A stretch of 64,000 nt of DNA from Streptococcus cuniculi (GCF_004570575.1 NZ_SPPD01000008.1:1-64000); one strand, 5' to 3'. Counted from the first letter of the stretch, positions 31,673 through 41,416 are shown. The notes: a model not told the origin generated them from the letters alone. Numbers and translations are program-made.

Positions 31673-32255
31673 GCCCTCGTATCTTGTGTAACTGAACTCG
31701 GGCTAAGCACTGTGTGAAAAAGATAAATTCTCCTAGAAACTAACGTTTCTGCGTCAAATTTCCTATTTTCACTTTGTGCTTTGTACGCCCTCGTATCTTG
31801 TGTAACTGAACTCGGGCTAAGCACTGTGTGAAAAAAGATAAATTCTCCTAGAAACTAACGTTTCTGCGTCAAATTTCCTATTTTCACTTTGTGCTTTGTA
31901 CGCCCTCGTATCTTGTGTAATTGAACACGCCCTAAACTCTGTGAGAAAAAGAGACGCAACTGTTTCAGCTTTAGCTGATTACAGGTGTGGCTGCCTTTAG
32001 GTGCAACTACTCCTAGAAGCCTGAGCTTCCTCGTCGTAGTTTCTATTTTGCCGTAGCCGTTGCGAACTGTGTTCGCTTACGGATATGGATACTCTTGAGT
32101 GCGCTTTGAGTTTTTAACGGGCTTTGTATCTTTTTAATTGAACTCGGGCTAAGCACTGTGTGAAAAAGATAAATCTTCCTAGAGTTTAGTAACTCTTCGT
32201 CAGATTTCCTATTTTCACTTTGTGCTTTTCACGCCCTCGTATCTTGTTGTGCAAC
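31673..32255 (-). repeat. Array of modular structured repeats (minus-strand orientation), with a 114-bp tandem duplication
   Basis: The same family as at 18.73-19.30 kb, reversed. CCCTCGTATCTTGTG followed by CTCGGGCTAAGCACTGTGTG recurs. The units beginning at 31673 and 31787 are near identical with a period of 114-115 bases. Hairpins vary between units: AGAAAC/GTTTCT twice, GAAGC/GCTTC near 32020, AGAGTT/AACTCT near 32180. One unit carries the TAAA-loop hairpin (31960-31984) with inner stem TCAGC/GCTGA. No gene is present in this 780-base gap. Confidence 0.75.
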
Positions 32256-32300
32256 TTGTACAAAATGCCTTTTTCTTTTTGTTCACCCTGACAGGGAAAA

Positions 32301-32322
32301 ATAAAACGCTTTCATTTATACT
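32301..32322 (+). promoter_or_regulatory. msmK promoter region with cre-like operator
   Basis: ATAAAACGCTTTCA (32301-32314) matches the CcpA/LacI-type cre pattern and lies directly before a TATACT -10 box (32317-32322). Nearly the same word, ATAAAACGCTTACA, occurs before the sugar-binding protein gene at 35922-35935. Confidence 0.55.
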
Positions 32323-32351
32323 AAAAGAGTAAAAGAAAGCGAGGTTTGAAC

Positions 32352-33485
32352 ATGGTTCAATTAAATCTAAAAAATATCTATAAAAAATATCCAAACAGCG
32401 AGCATTACTCTGTTGAGGATTTCAACCTAGACATCAAGGACAAGGAATTTATCGTCTTCGTTGGTCCTTCAGGATGTGGTAAATCCACCACGCTTCGTAT
32501 GATTGCAGGTCTTGAAGATATTACAGAAGGGGAAGCCTACATTGATGATGTCTTGATGAACGATGTGGCACCAAAAGATCGTGATATTGCCATGGTCTTC
32601 CAGAACTATGCCCTTTACCCACACATGACCGTATTTGATAATATGGCCTTCGGCTTGAAATTGCGCAAATACAGCAAGGATGAAATCAAAAAACGTGTTG
32701 AAGAAGCAGCGGGCATTCTTGGTCTGACAGAGTTTTTGCAACGCAAACCTGCTGACTTGTCAGGTGGACAACGCCAACGTGTTGCCATGGGACGTGCGAT
32801 TGTCCGTGATGCAAAAGTATTCTTGATGGACGAGCCTTTATCAAACTTGGATGCGAAACTTCGTGTATCCATGCGTACAGAAATTGCGAAAATCCACCGT
32901 CGTATCGGGGCAACAACAATCTACGTAACCCACGACCAAACAGAAGCGATGACACTTGCGGACCGTATCGTTATCATGAGTGCTACTAAAAATGAGGCAG
33001 GTACAGGTACAATTGGACGGATTGAGCAAATCGGTACACCAGAAGAATTGTACAATGCTCCTGTCAACAAATTTGTCGCAAGCTTTATCGGAAGTCCAGC
33101 CATGAACTTCTTTAGTGTAACTCTTAAAGACGGTATTTTGTCTGATGGGGACAACTTCTCTCTTCGCTTGCCAGAAGGTCGTAGAAAACATTTGGAAGAA
33201 AAAGGATATGAAGGCAAAACCTTCACTCTCGGTATTCGTCCAGAAGACATCAAAGCGTCTCAATTGGAATTGGAAGCTTATCCTGACAGCATCGTAACAT
33301 CAGAAGTTGTTGTTTCTGAATTGCTTGGTGCAGAGTCTATGCTGTATAGCCGTGTTGGCTCAACCGAGTTCGTTTCTCGTGTAGATGCGCGCGATTTCCA
33401 CAAACCAGGTGAAAAAGTGCGTCTAGCCTTCAACTTGAACAAGGCACACTTCTTCGATGATGCGACAAGCAAAGCGATTGTCTAA
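32352..33485 (+). CDS. msmK: Multiple-sugar ABC transporter ATP-binding protein MsmK
   Basis: Cytoplasmic ATPase shared by several sugar ABC importers in streptococci. At 377 residues it has Walker A GPSGCGKST, the C-loop LSGGQRQRVAMGRAIVR, Walker B LMDEPLSNLD, and a C-terminal OB-fold regulatory domain from about 240 (TLGIRPEDI). ATG 32352 follows a GAGG SD. It stands alone, as usual for msmK, and the sugar permeases at 37.6-39.3 kb have no ATPase of their own, so MsmK is the obvious partner. Confidence 0.94.
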   Translation: MVQLNLKNIYKKYPNSEHYSVEDFNLDIKDKEFIVFVGPSGCGKSTTLRMIAGLEDITEGEAYIDDVLMNDVAPKDRDIAMVFQNYALYPHMTVFDNMAFGLKLRKYSKDEIKKRVEEAAGILGLTEFLQRKPADLSGGQRQRVAMGRAIVRDAKVFLMDEPLSNLDAKLRVSMRTEIAKIHRRIGATTIYVTHDQTEAMTLADRIVIMSATKNEAGTGTIGRIEQIGTPEELYNAPVNKFVASFIGSPAMNFFSVTLKDGILSDGDNFSLRLPEGRRKHLEEKGYEGKTFTLGIRPEDIKASQLELEAYPDSIVTSEVVVSELLGAESMLYSRVGSTEFVSRVDARDFHKPGEKVRLAFNLNKAHFFDDATSKAIV

Positions 33486-33598
33486 CACGCGTCAAAGTCT
33501 AGAAACTTGCTCAAGATGGACGGTTGATAGAGTAAAGATACCCTCTATTCTTTGGAAATGATAACAAAAGAGTCTGAGACAAAATAGTTCTCAGCCAC

Positions 33599-33645
33599 AA
33601 AAAAGCTAGGGATTCCCAATGGTGGAACTCTAGCTTTTTAGTTGT
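33599..33645. terminator. Terminator between msmK and the ArAE-type exporter
   Basis: AAAAAGCTAG...CTAGCTTTTT hairpin with additional pairing inside (GGATTCC/GTGGAAC region), A- and T-rich on both sides. Confidence 0.75.
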
Positions 33646-33694
33646 GAGCGACTCTCCTGTTGTATTTCAGGAGATTATTAGCCATTTTTCATAT

Positions 33695-34654
33695 TCAGTT
33701 TTCATATGCGTACTGCTCATAAAAATCAACCTTTAGCTGGATAAAGGCTTCGATGTCATGGAGGAGTTGAAAGAGGGTTGCCCGTGCTTCAAATTCTTCC
33801 CGCGTTTGGGGGAGTGGACGTTCACGGAAGGCCTGGTGAAAGAGTTCAATATCTTCGAGGAGTTCATGACCGGGATTGTGTCTACTCAGCTGGAGAGCTG
33901 TTCGGTCAAACAGGTTGGCGAGGATGACTGCTTCCCGACTTTCCAGTGAAAATTTATTGATATTGCGGGCCATAGTACGGAGCATCTTATTTTGCGCCAG
34001 TCGCATTTCAAAGTAATGGACTTGATAGTTGGTCTGGTGAAAAACTTGATTGTGGCGATCAAGATAGACAACCTCAAGTGCTTTTTGAAGTGTTTGATCT
34101 AGCTGCGTAATCAGCTGGGCTTCATTGCGGCCGTCTCCTGTCAGCAGTAAGTCTTGGAAACGAAGGAGAATAGCTTTTAGCCCTTGCTCTACCTCCTCGT
34201 GGTAGGCTTGGATTTGCTTGTCCTGCGAGGGCATGTAGAGGTTGGCAATTAGGGCAATCCCAGCACCAATCAGAAAGAGGGCCAACTCATTTCCTATCAA
34301 GGTTAGCGAAGTAGACTGTTCTAAGAATAAATGGGTTACCAGAACCGTACAAGGAGCAATGCCTGCGGTTAGGTTTGCCTTGTAGGCAAGCGGAACATAG
34401 AGGCAGAGATAGAGCCCCAAGGTTAGTAAGTGGAATCCAAACAGTGAGAAAGCAAGGCTAGCAATGGCAAGCGCTAAAATCGTTGACCACAGCCTTGCCC
34501 ATGCCGTTTTGAGTGAAGCACGTCTCGTGTCCAAAAGGCTTAAAATCGCAATAATCCCTGCGGAGGTAGGGGAGGATAAATGGATAAGATTGGCTAAGTT
34601 AATCGCAACACAGGTTGCAAGTACCAGCTTAATCGTTCGATGAAGTAAGGGCAT
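33695..34654 (-). CDS. Aromatic-acid-exporter (ArAE) family membrane protein
   Basis: A 319-residue protein with about six N-terminal membrane helices (residues 8-145) and a soluble helical C-terminal half. This is the DUF939/ArAE layout common in Firmicutes. The transported compound is unknown. It stands alone, divergent from the LacI regulator gene. Confidence 0.75.
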   Translation of the reverse strand: MPLLHRTIKLVLATCVAINLANLIHLSSPTSAGIIAILSLLDTRRASLKTAWARLWSTILALAIASLAFSLFGFHLLTLGLYLCLYVPLAYKANLTAGIAPCTVLVTHLFLEQSTSLTLIGNELALFLIGAGIALIANLYMPSQDKQIQAYHEEVEQGLKAILLRFQDLLLTGDGRNEAQLITQLDQTLQKALEVVYLDRHNQVFHQTNYQVHYFEMRLAQNKMLRTMARNINKFSLESREAVILANLFDRTALQLSRHNPGHELLEDIELFHQAFRERPLPQTREEFEARATLFQLLHDIEAFIQLKVDFYEQYAYEN

Positions 34655-34857
34655 GAGGATCTCCTAAGTACAATTTCAATGTCTGCTATTATTGTAGCAT
34701 ACAGATGAGGGAGAGTTGAAGGATTTGCCTGTGCTTTTTCTTGTCTAACCAGAAAGTGCAGTCGGAAGATTCTATTCAAGCTGAGCTGAAAAAGGGGAAG
34801 AATTTTAGTTTTTTTATGATATACTAGGAGAAATAGGATAGAGGTGTTGGAAGAGTT

Positions 34858-35841
34858 ATGGCAAGTATTGAAGATGTTGCAAAAAAAGCGAAAGTATCGG
34901 TTACAACAGTGTCTCGGATGATGAACAACCATCCCTATGTATCTGAAAAGACCAAAAAACGCATTCGGAAAGCAATGGAGGAACTGAGTTATTTTCCCAA
35001 CAGCGGTGCTCAACAGTTACGTGGGAAAGGGACAAAGTTGATAGGGGTGATTGTATCTTATATTACAAATCCTTTTTTCTCCTATCTTGTTGCTAGTATC
35101 GAGAAAACAGCTACTGAAATGGGCTATCATCTGATTGTCTTACAGACCCTGCAAGATATGAAGCGGGAAGAGTTGTTTATCAACATGCTCAAGAAAAAGC
35201 AGCTGGACGGTTTGATTTCAACCTCGTTGGAAACCAATACAGAAGAAGTATTTGAAATGGTTAAAAAGGGGGACATTGTTCTGTGCAATCGGAGCTTGAT
35301 TCACCAAGGTCTCCCCATTGTGCAGATTGATGAAGCCAAGATTTCAGAAGAAGCAACCCTCCATTTATTTGAACGCGGTTATACCAAGATTGGATTTTGT
35401 CTTGGTGGTAGCACGCTTCATCCAACAGACAATCGCTTTAAAGGTTTTATGGCGGCTCATCTCCGTCAAGACCAAGCATTTAATGAGAATTTTTTCTTTA
35501 AAAATGTTAAAACAATTCAGCAGGGACGGGAACTTTTTCATACGATTGCTAGTCTGACAGAACGACCAGACGCCCTATTTGCAAATAGTGATGAGGTAGC
35601 AGCTGGCTTTATCAATGAAGCAATCTTACATGGCTGGAAGATTCCGCAGGACATGGGGGTTGTGGGCTTTGACGACCAACCGATAGCCAGTTTATTGACC
35701 CCTAACTTGACAACGATTCGCCAACCAATTGATGAAATGGGACGTCTTGCGACCCTTGCCCTACTCTCTCATTTAGAAGATAGGGAATTTGAAATGCCTG
35801 AACCACTGAGGGCAGAATTGATTATCCGCTCATCGACCTAG
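34858..35841 (+). CDS. LacI-family transcriptional regulator
   Basis: A 327-residue repressor. The N-terminal HTH reads IEDVAKKAKVSVTTVSRMMN and the hinge follows at about 45-60; a periplasmic-binding-protein-like effector domain covers the rest, ending with the conserved GFDDQPIASLLTPNLTTIRQP region. It is directly upstream of the sugar ABC operon, whose promoter holds several operator-like words, so local control of that operon is likely. The inducing sugar is not known. Confidence 0.92.
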   Translation: MASIEDVAKKAKVSVTTVSRMMNNHPYVSEKTKKRIRKAMEELSYFPNSGAQQLRGKGTKLIGVIVSYITNPFFSYLVASIEKTATEMGYHLIVLQTLQDMKREELFINMLKKKQLDGLISTSLETNTEEVFEMVKKGDIVLCNRSLIHQGLPIVQIDEAKISEEATLHLFERGYTKIGFCLGGSTLHPTDNRFKGFMAAHLRQDQAFNENFFFKNVKTIQQGRELFHTIASLTERPDALFANSDEVAAGFINEAILHGWKIPQDMGVVGFDDQPIASLLTPNLTTIRQPIDEMGRLATLALLSHLEDREFEMPEPLRAELIIRSST

Positions 35842-35873
35842 TTGTCGGTGGTCGGATTTTTTTAAAAAATTAT

Positions 35874-35935
35874 ATGAAAACGATTGACATAATGAAATCG
35901 TTATCATATAATGTATTCAAGATAAAACGCTTACA
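35874..35935 (+). promoter_or_regulatory. Consensus promoter with three operator-like sites for the sugar ABC operon
   Basis: TTGACA (35884-35889), 17 bases, TATAAT (35907-35912). A cre/LacI-type site TGAAATCGTTATCA fills the spacer (35893-35906). A similar word TGAAAACGATTGAC overlaps the -35 (35875-35888) and ATAAAACGCTTACA (35922-35935) lies just downstream. Binding by the adjacent LacI protein, CcpA or both is likely. Confidence 0.75.
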
Positions 35936-35987
35936 GAGATGCCGTAGAAGATGTGAGAAAATCTTCAACAATGAAAAGGAGTTTAAG

Positions 35988-37469
35988 ATGAATACAAAGA
36001 AGAAGTTCTGGCGTGTACTAGCAACCCTTTCTTTGGGAGCTATATTGGGAGCTTGTGGGAATGCAGGTGGCGCAAGCGATAATGATTCTCTTTATATTTT
36101 TAATACAAAGAGTGAGATTGGTGAGGATTTGAACAAACTAGCCAAGGACTATGAGGCTGAAACTGGCCAATCCTTAAAAATTTTTTCGCCGGGTTCGGGG
36201 TCGGATATTACTGAAACCATGAACACCGAAATGACTTCAAAAAATCCTCCAGCCATTTTTTCAACGAACTCTCTTATTCAATGGGGTCCGAAAGATGGAG
36301 ATTTTATGTATAACTTAGCAGATTCCTCAAATGAGGAATTAGTGAAGCTGGCGGAGCAGATTCCTGAAAATCAGCGCTTAAAAGTAGAGGATACTGAGAA
36401 TTTTGGAATCCCTTATACCGTTGAAGGGTATGGCTATGTGATGGACACTCAGTTGCTCAAGGAGCTTTTTGGGCTAGAGGACGCAGCAGAATTAGTGAAA
36501 GATTTAAAAGTGGTTGACTATGACGCTTTTCGACAATTTACAGATGTTGTAGATGCCTTCATTCACAATCAGACAGGTCAGACTGTTGAGTTAAATGGTC
36601 ATCGTTATACTACGGTGACTGAAAAAACGGAGTTAACGAAACAATTAACGGGTGTGTTTGTCGAAGCAGGGGCCGAAAAATGGACTTATTCAGACCACAT
36701 GATTAATATTCCGATGAATACAGTATATGAAAACTATTCGGATGCTCTTTACTCAGAAGTAGATAAGATGGATACGATTAAATCTGCATTAGTGAAGATG
36801 ATGGAAGTATTGGAATACAATACAGCACACGCAGCAGGAGAAAATAGCGCTAATACTCGTGGGCCAGAATTTATCAATACTACAACAGGTTCATATGATT
36901 ACTCGCTTCAATTATTTGCGGATCATAGAGGATTGTTTATCAAACAAGGAAATTGGATCTATCCAAATTTAAAGAAATTAAATGTAGCCATTGTCGCAAC
37001 GCTTGATATGATTCCTATTAAAATGCCATTTAAAGACAGCGATATTCACTTAAAAAATCGGACAGCAAAAGAGTTTAACACAACCATCCCAACCTTTATT
37101 CCAAATTATTGGATTATCAATAAAAATGTCAGTGATAGTCAAAAAGAAGCTGCAGGTAAATTCCTAGTTTGGTTATATACTTCTGAGCGTGGTTTGAAAT
37201 TCTTGAAAGAAGAGAGTGGTTTTATCATGTATAATGACCCGACTGCTACGGATTCTCCAAATTCTCTAAATAATGCGATTGTTCAATATTTAGAAGGAGA
37301 CACTCTTTCCAATCCTTTTAATGCCTCCCCAGGTAACTTTTTAGAAGAGGTTGGAAACGAATTAAAAGAGAACTATATGACTCAAAATAAATGGGATGTC
37401 AAGACTTATCCTGCTTTTGCCGATAAAGTGATCAAAAGGTGGAAAGAGTTAAAAGACGCCTCTAAATAA
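35988..37469 (+). CDS. Sugar ABC transporter substrate-binding lipoprotein
   Basis: A 493-residue extracellular solute-binding protein (family 1 type). The lipoprotein signal has lipobox LGAC followed by GNAGGASD. ATG 35988 has AAAGGAG upstream. The two sugar permeases after it and the alpha-1,6-glucosidase DexB nearby suggest an oligosaccharide such as an isomalto-oligosaccharide; this is inference from context. A terminator-like hairpin separates it from the permease genes, which would give more binding protein than permease. Confidence 0.9.
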   Translation: MNTKKKFWRVLATLSLGAILGACGNAGGASDNDSLYIFNTKSEIGEDLNKLAKDYEAETGQSLKIFSPGSGSDITETMNTEMTSKNPPAIFSTNSLIQWGPKDGDFMYNLADSSNEELVKLAEQIPENQRLKVEDTENFGIPYTVEGYGYVMDTQLLKELFGLEDAAELVKDLKVVDYDAFRQFTDVVDAFIHNQTGQTVELNGHRYTTVTEKTELTKQLTGVFVEAGAEKWTYSDHMINIPMNTVYENYSDALYSEVDKMDTIKSALVKMMEVLEYNTAHAAGENSANTRGPEFINTTTGSYDYSLQLFADHRGLFIKQGNWIYPNLKKLNVAIVATLDMIPIKMPFKDSDIHLKNRTAKEFNTTIPTFIPNYWIINKNVSDSQKEAAGKFLVWLYTSERGLKFLKEESGFIMYNDPTATDSPNSLNNAIVQYLEGDTLSNPFNASPGNFLEEVGNELKENYMTQNKWDVKTYPAFADKVIKRWKELKDASK

Positions 37470-37535
37470 AAAATGCTAATCAGAAGGGATAAATGGTACG
37501 CAGTAATAGACTGTGTTGCTCTCGTTTCCTATTTT

Positions 37536-37570
37536 GAGGCTGAGCAGTTTGAATGTCCCAGCCTCTTTTG
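37536..37570 (+). terminator. Internal terminator-like hairpin between binding protein and permeases
   Basis: GAGGCTG (37536-37542) pairs with CAGCCTC (37559-37565), followed by TTTT. Partial termination here would lower permease expression relative to the binding protein. Confidence 0.7.
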
Positions 37571-37592
37571 ATTTAGATTCTAGGAGTTGAGT

Positions 37593-38489
37593 ATGAATTC
37601 GATTTATAAAAAATGGTTTGTTCCGTTTGTGCTCCCAGCGGTTGTATTATTTGCAATGGTTGTCTTGATTCCTTTTATAGTTGGATTTCTTTATTCATTT
37701 TCAGCTTGGAGAGGAGTATATTTTGCTGGTGGTCAGAATGTTTTTGAAGCATGGGTAGGATTTGAAAACTATATCAAATCTTTCCAGAATGAACATTTTC
37801 GCAATGCTTTTATATATACCATTCAATTTACTGCTTTAGCAGTTGTGGTTGTGAATTTCATTTCCTTTGCCCAAGCGCTTTTACTGCATGGTTTAGGAAA
37901 ATGTGTTGGCATATTTAGAGCAACTTTCTTTTTACCAAATTTATTGGGAGGGTTAGCATTAGGCTATATTTGGTTGTTTATCTATGAAAATGTCTTTTCG
38001 ACAATGCTATTTGGAGAAAAAGGACTACTTCCTTTTGATTTATTGACAAATATGACTCAGAATGCGAATAAAAATTTGCTAGCAATGTTGATGATTGTGA
38101 CGTGGCAAATGTCGGGCTATATGATGATTATTTATGTGACAGGTCTAGCAACGATTCCAGATGATTTATATGAAGCCGCTGCGATGGACGGTGCTAATTA
38201 TTGGCAAAAATTACGTCATGTTACCCTTCCAATGTTGATGCCAAGTTTTACCGTTGTCTTTTTTCTGGTATTGTCAGGATGCTTCAAGTTGCTGGACCCA
38301 AACGTAGCTCTGACAAATGGAGAATTCAATACGAGAATGCTAGCCTTGCAGATTTTACGAGTACCAAAAGATACCAGTAATAATTATGGTATGGCACAGG
38401 CACAAGCCGTTATTTTCTTTATCATCATTGCAGTTGTTTCTTTAACGCAAGTGGTGATGACGAAGAGAAAGGAGATTGAGGCACAATGA
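37593..38489 (+). CDS. Sugar ABC transporter permease (MsmF/MalF type)
   Basis: A 298-residue protein with six membrane helices and the EAA loop YEAAAMDGANYWQKLRHVTLP, which contacts the ATPase. ATG 37593 is preceded by AGGAG; the longer frame starts at a TTG without support. It overlaps the next permease gene by 4 bases. Confidence 0.92.
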   Translation: MNSIYKKWFVPFVLPAVVLFAMVVLIPFIVGFLYSFSAWRGVYFAGGQNVFEAWVGFENYIKSFQNEHFRNAFIYTIQFTALAVVVVNFISFAQALLLHGLGKCVGIFRATFFLPNLLGGLALGYIWLFIYENVFSTMLFGEKGLLPFDLLTNMTQNANKNLLAMLMIVTWQMSGYMMIIYVTGLATIPDDLYEAAAMDGANYWQKLRHVTLPMLMPSFTVVFFLVLSGCFKLLDPNVALTNGEFNTRMLALQILRVPKDTSNNYGMAQAQAVIFFIIIAVVSLTQVVMTKRKEIEAQ

Positions 38490-39313
38490 AAAAATATGCT
38501 AATTCATTTTTGCGTTATCTGATTGTGACGCTCATGGCATTGCTCACCTTATTTCCAATTGTCTTTTTGGTCCTAAATTCTTTTAAATCACAAACAGAGA
38601 TTGTGAAGCATCCGATGTCTTTGCCAAAGGAGTTTTCACTGGAGTATATTGTTTTAGCAGTGAAAAAGATTCATTTGGGGAGTTCGTTTGTATTAACCCT
38701 CTTGATGACGGTATTCTCAGTTGCTTTGATTGTATTGATTTCCTCGTCGGCAGCTTGGATGATGGTGCGTTTCAAATCAAAAATAGCTACGTTTCTATTA
38801 TTACTATTTACGGCGGCGATGTTGATTCCGTTTCAGGCAATTATGTATCCGTTGATTCATTTTTTTGATAGTATGGGCTTAAAAAATGTACCTGGATTAA
38901 TCTTGATGTATGGTGGCTTTGGTTTGAGTTTGTCCTTGTTTTTGTATCATGGATTTATTAAAGGAATCCCCATTTCCTTAGAAGAAGCAGCGATTATGGA
39001 TGGTGCTCATCCCATTCAGGTTTATTTCAGCGTCATTATGCCATTATTAAAACCAACGACAATGACGGTTATTATTTTAAATAGTATGTGGATTTGGAAT
39101 GACTATTTACTGCCATTTCTTGTGATTGGCAATAGCCGAGTGAAGACGCTGACGTTATCTGTCTATTTTGCAAAACTAGAGTCAGGACAGTACGGTAATT
39201 CATGGGATTTGATTTTTCCAGCAGTACTGATTACGATTTTGCCAGTTATTGGCATGTTTTTAGTATTACAAAAGAATATTATAAAAGGAATTGCTGATGG
39301 TGCAGTAAAGTAG
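38486..39313 (+). CDS. Sugar ABC transporter permease (MsmG/MalG type)
   Basis: A 275-residue protein, six membrane helices, EAA loop EEAAIMDGAHPIQVYFSVIMP. Partner of the preceding permease; the ATPase must come from elsewhere, most likely MsmK. It is the last gene before a 400-base gap and dexB. Confidence 0.93.
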   Translation: MKKYANSFLRYLIVTLMALLTLFPIVFLVLNSFKSQTEIVKHPMSLPKEFSLEYIVLAVKKIHLGSSFVLTLLMTVFSVALIVLISSSAAWMMVRFKSKIATFLLLLFTAAMLIPFQAIMYPLIHFFDSMGLKNVPGLILMYGGFGLSLSLFLYHGFIKGIPISLEEAAIMDGAHPIQVYFSVIMPLLKPTTMTVIILNSMWIWNDYLLPFLVIGNSRVKTLTLSVYFAKLESGQYGNSWDLIFPAVLITILPVIGMFLVLQKNIIKGIADGAVK

Positions 39314-39377
39314 AGAACACTATACTGCTTTAGTTTATAAATAGTATGTATGAATAAGTAGTTACATATTAAAATAA

Positions 39378-39640
39378 GACACGAACGAAGCAAGCATTTA
39401 AAAGATATTTCCCGATATAGTGGTATCCTAGACAATACTGTTGTTCGTGTCTAGGACGGGATTTTTGAGGCCTTTGGCTCAAAAATGAGGGATGAAACTC
39501 CGTAGGAGGTTGAAATAGTTCGGGGAACTATTTCAATCGGGAAATAGCAAAAGATACTAAATGTAAACGAAATGACTATATCGTCTGAGAACTTTCCCAC
39601 AATGTGAGAATTCTCTTCAGATACTAGGTACAGTGTTTCA
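39378..39640. repeat. Inverted repeats and a BOX-like hairpin between permease gene and dexB
   Basis: A 400-base gap. GACACGAAC (39378-39386) and GTTCGTGTC (39443-39451) form a long-range inverted repeat. A perfect 12-bp hairpin TTGAAATAGTTC/GAACTATTTCAA with loop GGG is at 39510-39536, followed by AATCGGGAAAT, the same string that follows a hairpin near 1850-1860. A dexB promoter with TATAAT lies near 39678-39683. Confidence 0.55.
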
Positions 39641-39715
39641 TTTTTGAGTGATGTGCTGCAATCGCTCCATTTCCTGTTATAATAGGGATAGTATTAAAAT
39701 AGAGAGAGGATGAAT

Positions 39716-41380
39716 ATGGAAAAAGATTGGTGGAAAGGGAAGGTCGCTTATCAGATCTATCCTAAGAGTTTCAATGACAGCAATCATGACGGTATCGGTG
39801 ATTTAAAGGGGATTACGCAGAAGTTGGACTATCTCAAGGACTTGGGCATTGAGATTTTGTGGCTCTCTCCGGTCTACAAGAGCCCCTTCGTAGATCAGGG
39901 GTATGATATTGCGGACTACTATGCGATTGATCCGATTTTTGGAACCATGGAGGATATGGATGAGCTGATTGCTGAGGCCAAGGCACGTGGGATATCTATC
40001 ATCATGGACTTGGTAGTCAATCACTGCTCAGACCAGCATGAGTGGTTTCAAAAAGCCTTGGCAGATCCCGATGGAGAATACGCTGACTATTTTTACTTTA
40101 TCGAAAGCGATACGGAGCCGAGCAACTGGCGGAGCTACTTTGGTGGCAGCGTTTGGGAAAAGGTACCCAATTCAACTAAATACTACCTCCATTCCTTCCA
40201 CAAGGCTCAGCCAGACTTGAATTGGCAAAATCCTCGCCTGCGCCAAGAAATCTACGATATGATCAACTGGTGGTTGGAAAAAGGGATTGCAGGTTTTCGG
40301 ATTGATGCCATTATCAATATCAAAAAAGACTTGTCCTGGACCTCTCTTCTTGCTGATCAGGAAGATGGTTTGGTGGCGGTTCAGGCAGCCCTTGCTAATG
40401 CTCAGCCGATCGAGCCTTTCCTGCGGGAATTAAAAGAGCAGACCTTTGACAAATACAATGCCTTCACAGTTGGGGAAGTATTTGATGAAACAGAGGAGGA
40501 GCTGCAGTTCTTCATCGGAGAAAACGGGGTCTTCTCTTCTATCTTTGATTTCAAACAGGCGATTTTAGGGCAAAAAGGCAATGGCTGGCATGATTTTGAC
40601 GAGCCAACAGCAGAAGAGATAAAAAAGAGCATTTTCCAAGTGCACGAACGAACAGACAAGATTGGTGTGTTATCAACGATTATTGAGAATCACGATGAGG
40701 CGCGTGGAGCGTCGCACTTTATTCCTCAAGCTGATGTAGCTACAGCCAGCAAGAAGTGTCTTGCGACCATTTCCCTCTTGCGTAAAGGGATTCCATTCAT
40801 CTACCAAGGGCAAGAAATTGGCATGGAAAATCAGTATTTTGAGGCGATTGAAGATTATGATGATATTAGTACCATAAACGGTTATCAGGTGGCCTTAAAG
40901 GACGGTCTGTCTGAAGAAGAGGCGCTTGCCGTGATTGGAAAATATAGCCGTGACAATGCTAGAACACCGATGCAATGGACCGACGATACCTATCTAGGAT
41001 TTTCAGATGTCAAGCCTTGGTTGATGAGTAAACAGCCAAAACGCACCATCAATGTTGCAGAGCAGGAAAGGGATTCCCGGTCTGTCTTGCACTACTACCG
41101 TGCCCTAACAGGCTTGTATCGCCATGATACCTATGGTAGTAGTCTAAGATGTGGTGCTTTTCATCCGCTATTTGAAGAGGTCGAAAATGTCATTGCCTAC
41201 GAACGCTGTGGGGAGAGAAGTGTGCAGGTTCTGACCAATTTCCAAGCCAAAGTTCAGAGGCTCCAGCTTTCACAACCAATAGAGGAAGTCCTCTTGAACA
41301 ATCTAGAAGTGTTGGACTTGGATAAAGATAATTGCCTGACCTTGGCACCCTATCAAGCAGTTGTGATTGCTGTATCATAA
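39716..41380 (+). CDS. dexB: Glucan 1,6-alpha-glucosidase (GH13)
   Basis: Cytoplasmic enzyme releasing glucose from the non-reducing end of alpha-1,6-linked glucans and isomalto-oligosaccharides. It has 554 residues from ATG 39716, which is better spaced from GAGAGAGG than ATG 39710. GH13 regions are visible: DLVVNHCSDQHEWF, GFRIDA with the nucleophile Asp near 197, TVGEVFDE with the acid/base Glu near 252, and ENHDEARGASHF with the third acid near 325. No signal peptide, so the substrate must be imported, fitting the neighbouring ABC transporter. Confidence 0.93.
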   Translation: MEKDWWKGKVAYQIYPKSFNDSNHDGIGDLKGITQKLDYLKDLGIEILWLSPVYKSPFVDQGYDIADYYAIDPIFGTMEDMDELIAEAKARGISIIMDLVVNHCSDQHEWFQKALADPDGEYADYFYFIESDTEPSNWRSYFGGSVWEKVPNSTKYYLHSFHKAQPDLNWQNPRLRQEIYDMINWWLEKGIAGFRIDAIINIKKDLSWTSLLADQEDGLVAVQAALANAQPIEPFLRELKEQTFDKYNAFTVGEVFDETEEELQFFIGENGVFSSIFDFKQAILGQKGNGWHDFDEPTAEEIKKSIFQVHERTDKIGVLSTIIENHDEARGASHFIPQADVATASKKCLATISLLRKGIPFIYQGQEIGMENQYFEAIEDYDDISTINGYQVALKDGLSEEEALAVIGKYSRDNARTPMQWTDDTYLGFSDVKPWLMSKQPKRTINVAEQERDSRSVLHYYRALTGLYRHDTYGSSLRCGAFHPLFEEVENVIAYERCGERSVQVLTNFQAKVQRLQLSQPIEEVLLNNLEVLDLDKDNCLTLAPYQAVVIAVS

Positions 41381-41416
41381 GGTTGTAAAAGGCACTCTAG
41401 AATATTAAGGTAGAAA

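Noticed and set aside
31673-32255. Repeat array at 31.7-32.2 kb as a CRISPR array
   Set aside because: Units are over 110 bases, irregular, without unique spacers, and no cas genes are near.
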